A stretch of 64,000 nt of DNA from Evansella cellulosilytica DSM 2522 (GCF_000177235.2 NC_014829.1:2976001-3040000); one strand, 5' to 3'. Shown: positions 41,977-50,488, numbered from the stretch's first letter. The notes: a model not told the origin generated them from the sequence alone. Numbers and translations are program-made.

Positions 41977-42675
41977 ATGAGTAAATTTGAACGTATGTGT
42001 ATTAAAGTTCCAAAGGTATACGACTGGATTACTCACCAGGCAGAAAAACAATTCCAATTTGATCAAGATGATCTTGATTTTTTTACAGTTGAAGATCCTG
42101 CATTACAAACGACAGACACATTAGTGGACGATGTTTGTGCATACTTCCTTCCAGAAACAGTAAAGGTCGATGCACAGCTGTTAATTCCAGAACCGAAAAA
42201 GTGGATGAAGCATGACGGTGATGATATTTGTCAGGAGGTTGGAGAAAGAGAAGATTTCTTTTACGATGAGTTAGATGCAAACCTTCAAATCGTCAAGCTT
42301 CAAAAGCAAGGCGAGTTTCAAATCATCTTAAGTGCAGATAAACTTCCTCCACTTTACTCTGAGCCAATTCCGTTTTTCAAACTCGAAAAAGTAGTGCTTT
42401 GTGCACCTGAAGGAACGGATGTTGTCTGCGATGTGTATGATATCGTTGCTGATGGTTCATTCGTGTGTAACGGTGATGGCACGGAATGGACAATCGACTT
42501 ATCCCTATTAATCTGCCAATCTATACAAGCAGAGGCGATAGTAAAGGTGGAAGTAGAAGGCAAGCATTGTAAACCAAGAGAGGAAATTCCGCTACCAATA
42601 GTGACAAAAGAATGCCCAGATTTTGAATTTCCACCACAATGTCCAACAGTTTTTCCTCGACCTCATAAAAAATAA
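41977..42675 (+). CDS. Unrecognised acidic protein, candidate spore outer-layer component
   Basis: A 232-residue protein without signal peptide or membrane segment. It begins MSKFERMCIKVPKVYDWITH and is acidic in its first half (FDQDDLDFFTVEDP, KHDGDDICQEVGEREDFF). It has about eight cysteines, a beta-rich middle (QIILSADKLPPLYSEPIPFFKLEKV) and a proline-rich end (PPQCPTVFPRPHKK). I do not recognise a named family. Cys-bearing, Pro-terminated proteins of this size occur in spore coats and exosporia. It has its own sigma-K-like promoter and a strong terminator, so it is a single-gene unit. The ATG at 41977 has GAGAGG nine bases upstream. Confidence 0.75.
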   Translation: MSKFERMCIKVPKVYDWITHQAEKQFQFDQDDLDFFTVEDPALQTTDTLVDDVCAYFLPETVKVDAQLLIPEPKKWMKHDGDDICQEVGEREDFFYDELDANLQIVKLQKQGEFQIILSADKLPPLYSEPIPFFKLEKVVLCAPEGTDVVCDVYDIVADGSFVCNGDGTEWTIDLSLLICQSIQAEAIVKVEVEGKHCKPREEIPLPIVTKECPDFEFPPQCPTVFPRPHKK

Positions 42676-42722
42676 TAAATATGATAAGGTTGGATTAATC
42701 AGAAGGACATGATAGCAATACA

Positions 42723-42776
42723 AATGAGAATACCTATTAAGAATCCCTATTCTTATAGTTATTCTCATTTTTTTTT
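42723..42776 (+). terminator. Strong terminator after the 232-residue protein gene
   Basis: AATGAGAATA...ATTAAGAAT pairs with ATTCTTATAG...ATTCTCATT, about 20 bp with few mismatches, ending in eight to nine T residues. Confidence 0.93.
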
Positions 42777-42839
42777 AACGCTTATTAGCTCCTTGAAATA
42801 TATTAATACATAAATGGAGATAAGTAGGTGACAAAAGAA

Positions 42840-43508
42840 ATGAGTAAAAGAAATAATCAGCTTGAAAACAAAAGAAAAAAAATAATGGCAAATTATGAAA
42901 GCGAAATTAAACGATTATATAAGCTACTACAACAATCACAAAAAATATGGACGAATGTCGATCCAATTAAGGAAGCGAATCCGAATCAATTATTATTTAG
43001 ATCAAACGAATATAACAACGGCTCATCACTGAATATAGACGTAGAAAAAAACATATCGATTTTGCCATACTTTCATTTTGTAACTTTTTTACCTGAACAA
43101 GGTGAAGAAGAAACATTAGTCCTCGGGAATTTTTCAATAAAAAATGAAGGGAACTCCCCCCTCAAGCAACCTATCATTTGTATACGGATTTCTCCGCCAA
43201 AAGCTGCACACCTTAGTGGAAAAATTTTAATGATGCATCGTAATGACCAAGTCATAACCGACGCAGAGGAGGAGTGGACACATGTCTACCGTGATTGGAA
43301 AAAAAGAATCCAACATCATGGTGAGTATTGGCTTCAACCATTACATTGCAATGAGATCAATCCAAACGAAACGCTAACATTTTCAAACTTTGAAATAAGA
43401 ATACGAAAAAAAAATAATATAAGTAACATAAACATTGATGGCTATGTTTTCAGTGAAGCCTCTTCCGAAGGATTCCCGGCTTTAAACAACATATCATTTC
43501 GTCTGTAA
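42840..43508 (+). CDS. Unrecognised protein, first gene of the cotS-type operon
   Basis: A 222-residue soluble protein. A basic, helical N-terminus (SKRNNQLENKRKKIMANYESEIKRLYKLLQQ) precedes a beta-rich domain from about 65, with FHFVTFLPEQGEEETLVLGNFSIKNEG (about 77-103), a pattern like a small immunoglobulin-type or fibronectin-like sandwich. I know no family. It starts an operon with an ATP-grasp protein, a CotS-like kinase and glycosyltransferases, the next gene lying two bases on. A sporulation-surface role is therefore likely but inferred. ATG 42840 has AGGTGA eight bases upstream, and the in-frame GTG at 42828 overlaps that site. Confidence 0.7.
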   Translation: MSKRNNQLENKRKKIMANYESEIKRLYKLLQQSQKIWTNVDPIKEANPNQLLFRSNEYNNGSSLNIDVEKNISILPYFHFVTFLPEQGEEETLVLGNFSIKNEGNSPLKQPIICIRISPPKAAHLSGKILMMHRNDQVITDAEEEWTHVYRDWKKRIQHHGEYWLQPLHCNEINPNETLTFSNFEIRIRKKNNISNINIDGYVFSEASSEGFPALNNISFRL

Positions 43509-43510
43509 TC

Positions 43511-44305
43511 ATGTACTCGAGAGGAGGGATTCCTATTTATCACTGTAAGAATAAACAACACCAATATCATGTATTAGGATCAAATGAAGTCATTAAACCG
43601 TTCTTACCAGAAACGAAACCCTACTCTAAAATAGCTTTGCGAACTATTTTATTCAAATATAATGAAGCTATGATTAAGCCGACAATCGGATCAAGTGGAT
43701 CTGGCATCATAAAAGTACGCATGAGTAACAATGAAAGGTATGACGTTTTTTTCAAAGATTCACAACAATCTTTTTCTAGGTTATTGTCTGTTCATGCATA
43801 TATTAAAAGTCAGATAAAAAAATATGCTCGAAAGAAATCTTCGAGCTCGTTTATTATTCAACAGGTAATCCCACTAATAGAAATTGACGGTGACCCTGTA
43901 GATATACGTGTCATTGTTCAACGCACGAAAGAAAACCAATGGCAAGTATCTGGTAAGTATGCAAGAAAAGCGCGGAATCAGTTATTTACTACAAATTTAA
44001 AACAAGGTGGTACAGCCTTTAACTTGAAGGACGCTCTACACTTCGCTTATCTTCCCACTCGAGAGATACAAGTATTGGAAAAGAAAATCGATGATCTTTC
44101 GCTCACCGTTGTCGGTCATCTTTCTCATATTTGGAAGGTGGAGCACGTTTGGGGTATCGATTTAGGGTTAGATAAGAAAGGGCATTTATGGATTATTGAA
44201 GCTAATATTCGTCCAAGGTTTCGAGGCTTTAAAGAGGTTGATCGTCACACTTATGAAAAAATAGATGCCCTTATGACATGGCATAATAACAAACATGACG
44301 ACTAA
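43511..44305 (+). CDS. YheC/YheD-type ATP-grasp protein 4, short form
   Basis: A 264-residue protein that is essentially the ATP-grasp domain alone. The nucleotide loop is MIKPTIGSSGSGIIKVRM (about 54-71). FIIQQVIPL (about 116), DIRVIVQRTKENQWQVSGKYAR (about 131-152) and the metal-binding WGIDLGLDKKGHLWIIEANIRPR (about 216-238) follow. The N-terminal domain of the three other members is absent. ATG 43511 is two bases after the previous stop but lacks a ribosome-binding site. A strong GAGGAGGG lies inside the first codons and would suit the rare ATT at 43535. Translational coupling is the simpler reading. Confidence 0.8.
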   Translation: MYSRGGIPIYHCKNKQHQYHVLGSNEVIKPFLPETKPYSKIALRTILFKYNEAMIKPTIGSSGSGIIKVRMSNNERYDVFFKDSQQSFSRLLSVHAYIKSQIKKYARKKSSSSFIIQQVIPLIEIDGDPVDIRVIVQRTKENQWQVSGKYARKARNQLFTTNLKQGGTAFNLKDALHFAYLPTREIQVLEKKIDDLSLTVVGHLSHIWKVEHVWGIDLGLDKKGHLWIIEANIRPRFRGFKEVDRHTYEKIDALMTWHNNKHDD

Positions 44306-44323
44306 TTGGTGGTGATACCAGAA

Positions 44324-45376
44324 ATGAACAAAAGTACGCTAAATATACAAGATGTCGAAAAATTACTTGAATTAGTAGAACGGTTATATACATTTAACAT
44401 ACACTCCTATAAAATCTTAAAAGTCGCAACAAAGCGATTTATCATTAAGCTGCATACATCCCATGGCACGTTTATTTTAAAGAAACCTAGACTCCCAGAA
44501 AGAAGGTTTCTATTCTTCATTGAAGCGCAAGCGTATTTAAGTAAAAATCAAGTGGATATACCGTCAATCATAAAAACTAGAGACAATAGTTTGTATTTTC
44601 AGTATAAAGATGAAAAAATGGTCATTTACAAATATATTGAGCACGTTACTAATACTAATCTCACCAATAAACAATTGATTACCGGAATACAAGCATTAGC
44701 CTCTTTCCATAAAGCATCACTTACCTTTAAACCGATTGATCAAAATTACAAAGCATATTCGATCTACGATTGGATTACGGAGTATAACAGTAAAATAATA
44801 AATATAGAACGATTTCCTCGCGATATACCGAAAGAGAATAGGCAGTCTAAATCCGTCAAATGTATAAACAAATATACAGCACAGTTTTCGACTTATGGAA
44901 AGAAGGTAATGCAATTAACTCATGATCTTTCCTATTCACATGATGACCCTAAAAACCATTTCCCTTATTTAGGACACGGCGATTTTACAATAGACAACTT
45001 ATTATGGACGAAGGACAATACGTTTATTATTGACTTAGATAATATGAGCTACCATTTTCCATCTAGAGATTTTAGCCGTTACTTGTTTACGTACTATAAA
45101 CGCTACCAAACTTTCGATACCGACCTTCTCCATCAATTACTATCATGCTATAAACAAATAAATAACCTCTCCACAGTAGAAGAACAATTATTTTTACTGG
45201 ATCTCATATTTCCGCATCAATTTGAACGCATTATGAGAAAGCGTTTATACAAAAAAATGACATTAATAGAATTAGAAAGATTAATATTTTGTGAAATGAA
45301 GAAAACGAAGTACTTATTACATTTATATACAAAAACATTTGGAAGTGAGAATCGTGAAAAAAATCGCTTTTATTAG
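44324..45376 (+). CDS. CotS-family spore coat kinase-like protein
   Basis: A 350-residue protein of the aminoglycoside-phosphotransferase/choline-kinase fold used by the CotS, CotI and YtaA coat family. An N-lobe with FIIKLHTSHGTFILKKP (about 42-58) is followed by the catalytic loop YLGHGDFTIDNLLW (about 217-230) and the metal-binding IIDLDNMSYHFPSRDF (about 237-252). CotS proteins are deposited in the coat, and the substrate of their kinase fold is not established. The next gene is a GT4 glycosyltransferase like CotSA, matching the B. subtilis cotSA-cotS pairing. ATG 44324 has GGTGGTG nine bases upstream. Upstream in-frame TTG and GTG codons overlap that site. Confidence 0.85.
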   Translation: MNKSTLNIQDVEKLLELVERLYTFNIHSYKILKVATKRFIIKLHTSHGTFILKKPRLPERRFLFFIEAQAYLSKNQVDIPSIIKTRDNSLYFQYKDEKMVIYKYIEHVTNTNLTNKQLITGIQALASFHKASLTFKPIDQNYKAYSIYDWITEYNSKIINIERFPRDIPKENRQSKSVKCINKYTAQFSTYGKKVMQLTHDLSYSHDDPKNHFPYLGHGDFTIDNLLWTKDNTFIIDLDNMSYHFPSRDFSRYLFTYYKRYQTFDTDLLHQLLSCYKQINNLSTVEEQLFLLDLIFPHQFERIMRKRLYKKMTLIELERLIFCEMKKTKYLLHLYTKTFGSENREKNRFY

Positions 45377-46421
45377 AACACAATTTCTTCCTATAACAGA
45401 AACGTTTATTTACGAAGAATTAATTAATATCAAACAGTTTAGCCCTATCGTCATTACAGAAAAAGAATTGAATGCTCATTTATTTCCGTATAAGCACATC
45501 ATAAAAGTGAGTCACTTAGAAGATGAATTACCTTCTATTTTACAAAAAGAAAATATAAAGCTTCTTCATGTTAGATTTGGAACGACAGCAATAAGGTTGA
45601 TTAAATTATTGAAGGAAATAAACATTCCTACCATCACCTCTTTTCATGGCTATGACGTACCTGATCCAGAAAAGAAAACGCCCTACCACGTACAATTAAA
45701 ATCGTTGTTCCAGGTTGGAGATTGTTTTACAGCTACTTCATGCTATATGAAGAACAAGTTGATCGCTCTAGGCTGTCCACCTAATAAAATTCATGTACAA
45801 AAAAGCGGAATTGATTTAAATAAATTTCAATATCGAAAGCCACGTATTCCTCTTGAAGGTGAAAAGGTTCAAATACTTTCTGTTGGGCGTTTTGTTGAAA
45901 AGAAGGGATTTCAATACTTGCTTAAAGCATTTTCAAAAGTCCAAAAAAAGTATCCAGTAAAACTAACACTTATCGGTGATGGACCAAGAAGGAAGGAGAT
46001 TATTCGTATCGTAAAAAAACACAAAATGAAAAAGTCTGTGCAAATCAAAGATCCGCTTCCTCATAAAGAAATAGTAAAAGAAATGGCACGTGCTCATATT
46101 TTTTGTTTACCTAGTGTAACCGAAAAGAATGGTAATCAGGAGGGAATTCCGAACGTGCTAAAGGAAGCAATGGCAATAGGAGTTCCCATCGTGACAACAG
46201 AACATGCTGGTATCCCAGAACTTATTGAGCACAAAGTGCATGGCTATTTAGTTCACGAAAGGGATGTAAGAGGATTAGTTCATGGATTAGTAAGGATTAT
46301 AGATGACAGTCATTCATGGGAAAAAATGACGCTGAGAGCACGTAAAAAAATAGAAAAGAGCTACAATTCTACGATACAAGTAAAACAACTCGAGAATTTA
46401 TATACTAGTTTAATAGATTAG
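45354..46421 (+). CDS. GT4 glycosyltransferase, CotSA-like
   Basis: A 355-residue GT-B enzyme. The N-terminal domain contains TRTQFLPITETFIYEEL-type start residues and LLHVRFGTTAIRLI. The C-terminal donor domain has ILSVGRFVEKKGFQYLLKAF (about 168-187), LIGDGPRRKEI and the E-x7-E region PNVLKEAMAIGVPIVTTEHAGIPELIEH (about 275-302). It would transfer a sugar from a nucleotide donor with retention, probably onto a spore-surface acceptor. GTG 45354 has GGAAGTGAG upstream and overlaps the end of the CotS-like gene by 23 bases, indicating coupling. Confidence 0.87.
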   Translation: MKKIAFIRTQFLPITETFIYEELINIKQFSPIVITEKELNAHLFPYKHIIKVSHLEDELPSILQKENIKLLHVRFGTTAIRLIKLLKEINIPTITSFHGYDVPDPEKKTPYHVQLKSLFQVGDCFTATSCYMKNKLIALGCPPNKIHVQKSGIDLNKFQYRKPRIPLEGEKVQILSVGRFVEKKGFQYLLKAFSKVQKKYPVKLTLIGDGPRRKEIIRIVKKHKMKKSVQIKDPLPHKEIVKEMARAHIFCLPSVTEKNGNQEGIPNVLKEAMAIGVPIVTTEHAGIPELIEHKVHGYLVHERDVRGLVHGLVRIIDDSHSWEKMTLRARKKIEKSYNSTIQVKQLENLYTSLID

Positions 46422-46452
46422 TATAACCGACTATGTATGTTTTAGGAGGACG

Positions 46453-47250
46453 ATGATGATGAAAACACCCTTAGTAACAGTAGTCATTCCTTCATATAAT
46501 AAAGCAAAGTTTATTATAAAAGCGATCAAAAGTGTTCAAAATCAAAGTTTAAAGCATTGGAAGGCTTTGATCATTGATGATGCATCCACAGATGCTACGG
46601 AAAATATTGTATTACCAATCATAAAGGATGACCGAAGATTCAACTATATCAAATTAGAAAAAAACATCGGAATATCTGCAGTATTACAATACGCTTTGAA
46701 TAAGATAGATACAAAATACTTCGTACAGCTCGATGGAGATGATTGGTTAGAGAAGGATGCATTACAGCTATTAGTTCATAAAATGGAAACGTCTAGCGAA
46801 AATGCAGCTGTTGCGTACGGAAATCTCGTTCGCTGGCAACAGTTAAAAAAGAAAAAGCGCAAAAAATTGATTACCCATAAACAGCTACAGGATAAGTACG
46901 ACTTTATTACTTATCATCCAATGTTTTACCCTCGTTTTTATAAAACAGATGCTGTCAAAGCAGTTGGTGGATGGTCGACAAATGTACCACATGGTGGCAG
47001 GTATTCTGAGGACCGACAAATCTTATTAAAGCTTATCCCTCACTTTTCCTTTTTACATGTCAATGAACACTTATATAATCATCGCATACACGACACGAAC
47101 AATAGCGGTAAAGAAAACCTAGATAAATATGCTCAAGTCAATCGCTATCTTTATGAAAAAGCACTAAAAGATTGGGGTAATGAATATGAGCCAGTTTTCA
47201 CGTGGATAAACGGACGCTTGAAAGTAAAGAAACTAAATAAGAAAACATAA
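46453..47250 (+). CDS. GT2 family glycosyltransferase
   Basis: A 265-residue GT-A enzyme. The nucleotide-binding start is VTVVIPSYNKAKFIIKAIKSVQNQSLKHWKALIIDDASTD (about 7-46) and the metal-binding LDGDDWLEKDAL at about 92-103. A GGWSTNVPHGGRYSEDRQI stretch holds the acceptor and catalytic-base region. It is the last gene of the operon that begins at 42840, with AGGAGG upstream of a run of three ATG codons (46453, 46456 and 46459 are all possible starts). Its terminator is the first hairpin of the following tandem array. Donor and acceptor are unknown. Confidence 0.88.
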   Translation: MMMKTPLVTVVIPSYNKAKFIIKAIKSVQNQSLKHWKALIIDDASTDATENIVLPIIKDDRRFNYIKLEKNIGISAVLQYALNKIDTKYFVQLDGDDWLEKDALQLLVHKMETSSENAAVAYGNLVRWQQLKKKKRKKLITHKQLQDKYDFITYHPMFYPRFYKTDAVKAVGGWSTNVPHGGRYSEDRQILLKLIPHFSFLHVNEHLYNHRIHDTNNSGKENLDKYAQVNRYLYEKALKDWGNEYEPVFTWINGRLKVKKLNKKT

Positions 47251-47853
47251 AACCGAGCTTGGTAAAGCTCGGTTTTATGTTTTCTTATAAGCGGTGTAGA
47301 AATGATGCCACATGTTTTTAAAGTAGTAGTGAGTGCTCTTCTCACTACTACGCGTGGCATCATTTCCACCGCAAATTTTATACTCTCTGGTCTTTTAAGA
47401 AAAACTAAAACCGAGCTTGGTAAAGCTCGGTTTTATGTTTTCTTATATGCGGTGTAGAAATGATGCCACATGTTTTTAAAGTAGTAGTGATGCTCTTCTC
47501 ACTACTACGCGTGGCATCATTTCCACCGCAAATTTTATACTCTCTGGTCTTTTAAGAAAAACTAAAACCGAGCTTGGTAAAGCTCGGTTTTATGTTTTCT
47601 TATATGCGGTGTAGAAATGATGCCACATGTTTTTAAAGTAGTAGTGAGTGCTCTTCTCACTACTACGCGTGGCATCATTTCCACCGCAAATTTTATACTC
47701 TCTGGTCTTTTAAGAAAAACTAAAACCGAGCTTGGTAAAGCTCGGTTTTATGTTTTCTTATAAGCGGTGTAGAAATGATGCCACATGTTTTTAAAGTAGT
47801 AGTGAGTGCTCTTCTCACTACTACGCGTGGCATCATTTCCACCGCAAAATTTA
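47243..47853 (+). repeat. Tandem array of four ~158-bp terminator-plus-palindrome units
   Basis: Units are marked by CCGAGC at 47253, 47411, 47568 and 47726 (spacing 158, 157 and 158). Each has a terminator hairpin (CCGAGC...GCTCGG within ATAAAA/TTTTAT). A palindrome with arms GCGGTGTAGAAATGATGCC and GGCATCATTTCCACCGC around GTAGTAGTGAG/CTCACTACTAC follows, and then a TTTTATACTCTCTGG spacer. The palindrome is the one found at 20.2 kb, but the terminator and spacer are specific to this locus. The gap between the two flanking genes (47251-47917) contains only this array. Confidence 0.95.
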
Positions 47854-47917
47854 TATTCTCCAGTCTTCCTCTTCATCATCTGATACAACTTCAACAATGA
47901 GTACATTAAGTTTTGAG

Positions 47918-48604
47918 TTATTTATACCTTGATGTCACGATTGATTCATAATCATCAGTATATTGGATATTCTTTTTTTTCAAAAACTTAGCATTTTCTA
48001 TTTTCCACGTATGCTCCTCTTCGTTTTTTCTAATAAGTATATAGTTATTTTTAGAAGTGGAATAAATCTTAAAACGTTCTTTTCTGCAATCGTATTGAAA
48101 TTGCATATCTGATCCTGCTTTTTGACTACTGAACTTTATCTTATTTGCGACACATTTTTTAAATGTCAACGTTCCTCCAGAAACAAATCGAACATACTCA
48201 TTTTCCTTACCATCATGAAACGTTGTCAACGCCTTGTCATGGTAAATATAAACGTAAATTGAAGCCTTGCCAACAATCATTGCATTTGTCTGTTTAAAGG
48301 CATTCATCGCCTCTGCCAAATAATACGGGGAATAGTAATCATCATCATCAAACTTAGCAATATAATCATACGAAGCTTTTGTTATACCAAAATTCAAACA
48401 TTCTCCTAAAGAATAGTACTCTGGCAATTGAAATATGGTTACTCTGTTATCCAGTGCAGCCTTTTTTTTCCATAAATCAATATTCATCTCATCTTTGTTC
48501 AATATGACGATTAATTCCTTTTCAAGCCATGTTTGATGTTCAAACTGTTTAAAAACACTTTCCATTTGCTCTTGACGTATTGTACATGTGATGATAGATA
48601 CCAA
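47918..48604 (-). CDS. GT2-type glycosyltransferase, paralogue a
   Basis: A 228-residue short GT-A protein. It starts MVSIITCTIRQEQMESVFKQFEHQTW, and the metal-binding acidic cluster FDDDDYYSPYYLAEAM lies at about 92-107. It is a clear paralogue of the next minus-strand protein (same length, shared CT.R, HQTW..KELI.ILN and FDDDD.YSP.YL.EAM.AF). Sugar donor and acceptor are unknown. TTG 48604 has GGAGGG eight bases upstream. The acidic cluster has four consecutive Asp, longer than the usual DxD. Confidence 0.82.
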   Translation of the reverse strand: MVSIITCTIRQEQMESVFKQFEHQTWLEKELIVILNKDEMNIDLWKKKAALDNRVTIFQLPEYYSLGECLNFGITKASYDYIAKFDDDDYYSPYYLAEAMNAFKQTNAMIVGKASIYVYIYHDKALTTFHDGKENEYVRFVSGGTLTFKKCVANKIKFSSQKAGSDMQFQYDCRKERFKIYSTSKNNYILIRKNEEEHTWKIENAKFLKKKNIQYTDDYESIVTSRYK

Positions 48605-48645
48605 TATGATTGCCCTCCAAATCTAGCTTGCTACGATTATGAATT

Positions 48646-49332
48646 TTATTTAGTGGAAGTAACTAACTTCTCGTAATTTTTTGTTTTGATGATAGAAATA
48701 CAACCTTCCTTTAGACGATCATTTTTTTCCGTCTGCTTACTAATATCGTTTCTCAAGCAAACAAAATTTTCTTTGTTTGTCGAAAATATTTTATAGCCAT
48801 GTTTTTGACACTGTAAAAAAAATCCTCCATCCTCCCCTCTATTTAAATCTGGAAATTGTATATTTTTATAAATACGTTTATTAAACACAATTGTTGCTCC
48901 TCTCACAGAATGAACATACTTACCTTCAAATCCAGGATGATGGATTCCTAATTCCTGACTATTGATAAAATACGTATAAACGGTCCTTTTCCCGACTACC
49001 AGCGCTTCTGTTGTACGAAAAGCATGCATTGCTTCATCTAAATAAAAGGGAGAATAGAAGTCATCATCGTCAAATTTCGCTATATAATTGTACCTCGCCT
49101 TTGAAACGGCAAAATTAATACATGAACCTAACGTTGTTTTTTCTGGGAGCTGATACACCTTAATCTTTTCTTGATATTGGCTAACGTACTTCAAGCATTG
49201 TTCTAAGTTCATTTTGTCATTATTTAATATAATGATGAGCTCTTTTTTCTGCCACGTTTGATGAAGAAAATTCCGAATCATATTTTCCATACAATCTTCT
49301 CTCATCGTGCAAGTAATAACAGAGACGTTCAT
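48646..49332 (-). CDS. GT2-type glycosyltransferase, paralogue b
   Basis: A 228-residue protein that is a tandem duplicate of the one at 47918. MNVSVITCTMREDCMENMIRNFLHQTW is at the start and FDDDDFYSPFYLDEAMHAF at about 92-110. A PDLNRGEDGGFFLQCQKHGYKIF region probably supplies the acceptor site. It is the first gene of a two-gene minus-strand unit, transcribed away from the epimerase. ATG 49332 has AGAGAGGG upstream. Two closely related short transferases may add successive sugars to the same acceptor. Confidence 0.82.
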   Translation of the reverse strand: MNVSVITCTMREDCMENMIRNFLHQTWQKKELIIILNNDKMNLEQCLKYVSQYQEKIKVYQLPEKTTLGSCINFAVSKARYNYIAKFDDDDFYSPFYLDEAMHAFRTTEALVVGKRTVYTYFINSQELGIHHPGFEGKYVHSVRGATIVFNKRIYKNIQFPDLNRGEDGGFFLQCQKHGYKIFSTNKENFVCLRNDISKQTEKNDRLKEGCISIIKTKNYEKLVTSTK

Positions 49333-49460
49333 ATTTTATCCCTCTCTTGTCGTAGTTAAATGAACCATTTTTTAATTGATTTCCTATACAACTCACCACC
49401 ATTGAAATCGTCAATATGATGTAAAAGATACTAATTTTAGTTTTTGGCGGTGATGATGAC

Positions 49461-50408
49461 ATGAAAATCTTAGTGACAGGGGCAGCTGGTTTTATCGGAT
49501 CCCACTTATGCGAAACCCTCCTCATAAATAAAAACTATCATGTAGTCGGGATAGATGGATATATCAACAATTCTCTTGACGAAGAGAAAAGAGGGTTAAT
49601 AAATCGTTTATTGAAAAATGAGCGCTTTACATTTTATGAAGAAAACATGTTAAATATTTCATGGGACAATGTAATTAGTGAGATAGATGTGATTTATCAT
49701 TTAGCTGGCATACCTGGAGTAAGAGCAAGCTGGGGAGAAAATTTCAACGATTATGTGATTCATAATATTCAAGCTACACAAAGACTTCTAGAAGCATGTA
49801 TAGACAAGCCACGTTTACAAAGGTTTATATATGCCTCTACCTCATCTGTTTATGGGGAAAAACATGGAAAAGTTTCTGAAGATGCAACACCTCGTCCACT
49901 TTCTCCTTATGGCGTAACGAAGTTAACATGTGAAAACTTATTCCGTATATATTATCAAACATATCGTCTACCAATAGTTATATTAAGGTACTTCACTGTA
50001 TTTGGACCGAGACAACGGGACGATATGGCTTTCCATATTTTTATTAAAAAAATGCTCTCTGAAGAAACAATTCCGGTATTTGGTGATGGACTTCAAACGA
50101 GAGATTTCACTTATATTCGAGATTGTATCGCTGCAACGATTTCTGCCCTTCATTCAGATAACGTGATAGGTGAAACAATAAATATTGGAGGAAAGGAACG
50201 AGCATCGATGATAGAAATCATCGAAATGCTTGAAGAAATCATTGGTAAAAGTGCAAAAGTTAATTTTCTAAAAAAAATACACGGCGAACCGAAGCATACT
50301 TGGGCAAACATAAATAAGGCGCAACGTTTATTAAACTACAATCCGACTACGAAATTAAAGGAAGGGATAGAAAATGAAGTAAAATATATTCGAGAACTAT
50401 ATAGGTAA
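49461..50408 (+). CDS. NAD-dependent sugar-nucleotide epimerase (GalE-like)
   Basis: A 315-residue extended-SDR enzyme. The NAD-binding start is ILVTGAAGFIGSHLCETLL (about 3-21), with YHLAGIPGVRASW at about 79-91. The catalytic Ser is in YASTSSVYGE, and the YxxxK pair is in SPYGVTKLTCENL (about 149-161). DFTYIRDC and GETINIGG follow in the substrate domain. It would make UDP-galactose, UDP-galacturonate or a similar sugar for the neighbouring glycosyltransferases. The start at 49461 follows GGCGGTGATGATG. The exact sugar is not determinable from sequence alone. Confidence 0.87.
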   Translation: MKILVTGAAGFIGSHLCETLLINKNYHVVGIDGYINNSLDEEKRGLINRLLKNERFTFYEENMLNISWDNVISEIDVIYHLAGIPGVRASWGENFNDYVIHNIQATQRLLEACIDKPRLQRFIYASTSSVYGEKHGKVSEDATPRPLSPYGVTKLTCENLFRIYYQTYRLPIVILRYFTVFGPRQRDDMAFHIFIKKMLSEETIPVFGDGLQTRDFTYIRDCIAATISALHSDNVIGETINIGGKERASMIEIIEMLEEIIGKSAKVNFLKKIHGEPKHTWANINKAQRLLNYNPTTKLKEGIENEVKYIRELYR

Positions 50409-50432
50409 AAAAGAGAGACTGTCTCATAAAGA

Positions 50433-50488
50433 GAAGTTGATGAGACGAGGCCACTGAAAAAGTACATAGCAACTTTTTCAGTGCCTTC
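50433..50488 (+). repeat. Collapsed remnant of the TIR element
   Basis: GAAGTTGATGAGAC, an internal piece of the 345-bp element, is followed by both terminal motifs close together (GAGGCCACTGAAAAAGT...ACTTTTTCAGTGCCTTC, 50447-50488). This looks like an internally deleted or rearranged copy. Confidence 0.65.

Noticed and set aside
42777-42839. Sigma-K promoter for the 42840 operon
   Set aside because: A CATAAATGG occurs, but no AC lies 16-17 bases upstream and the last two bases do not match, so it was not listed.
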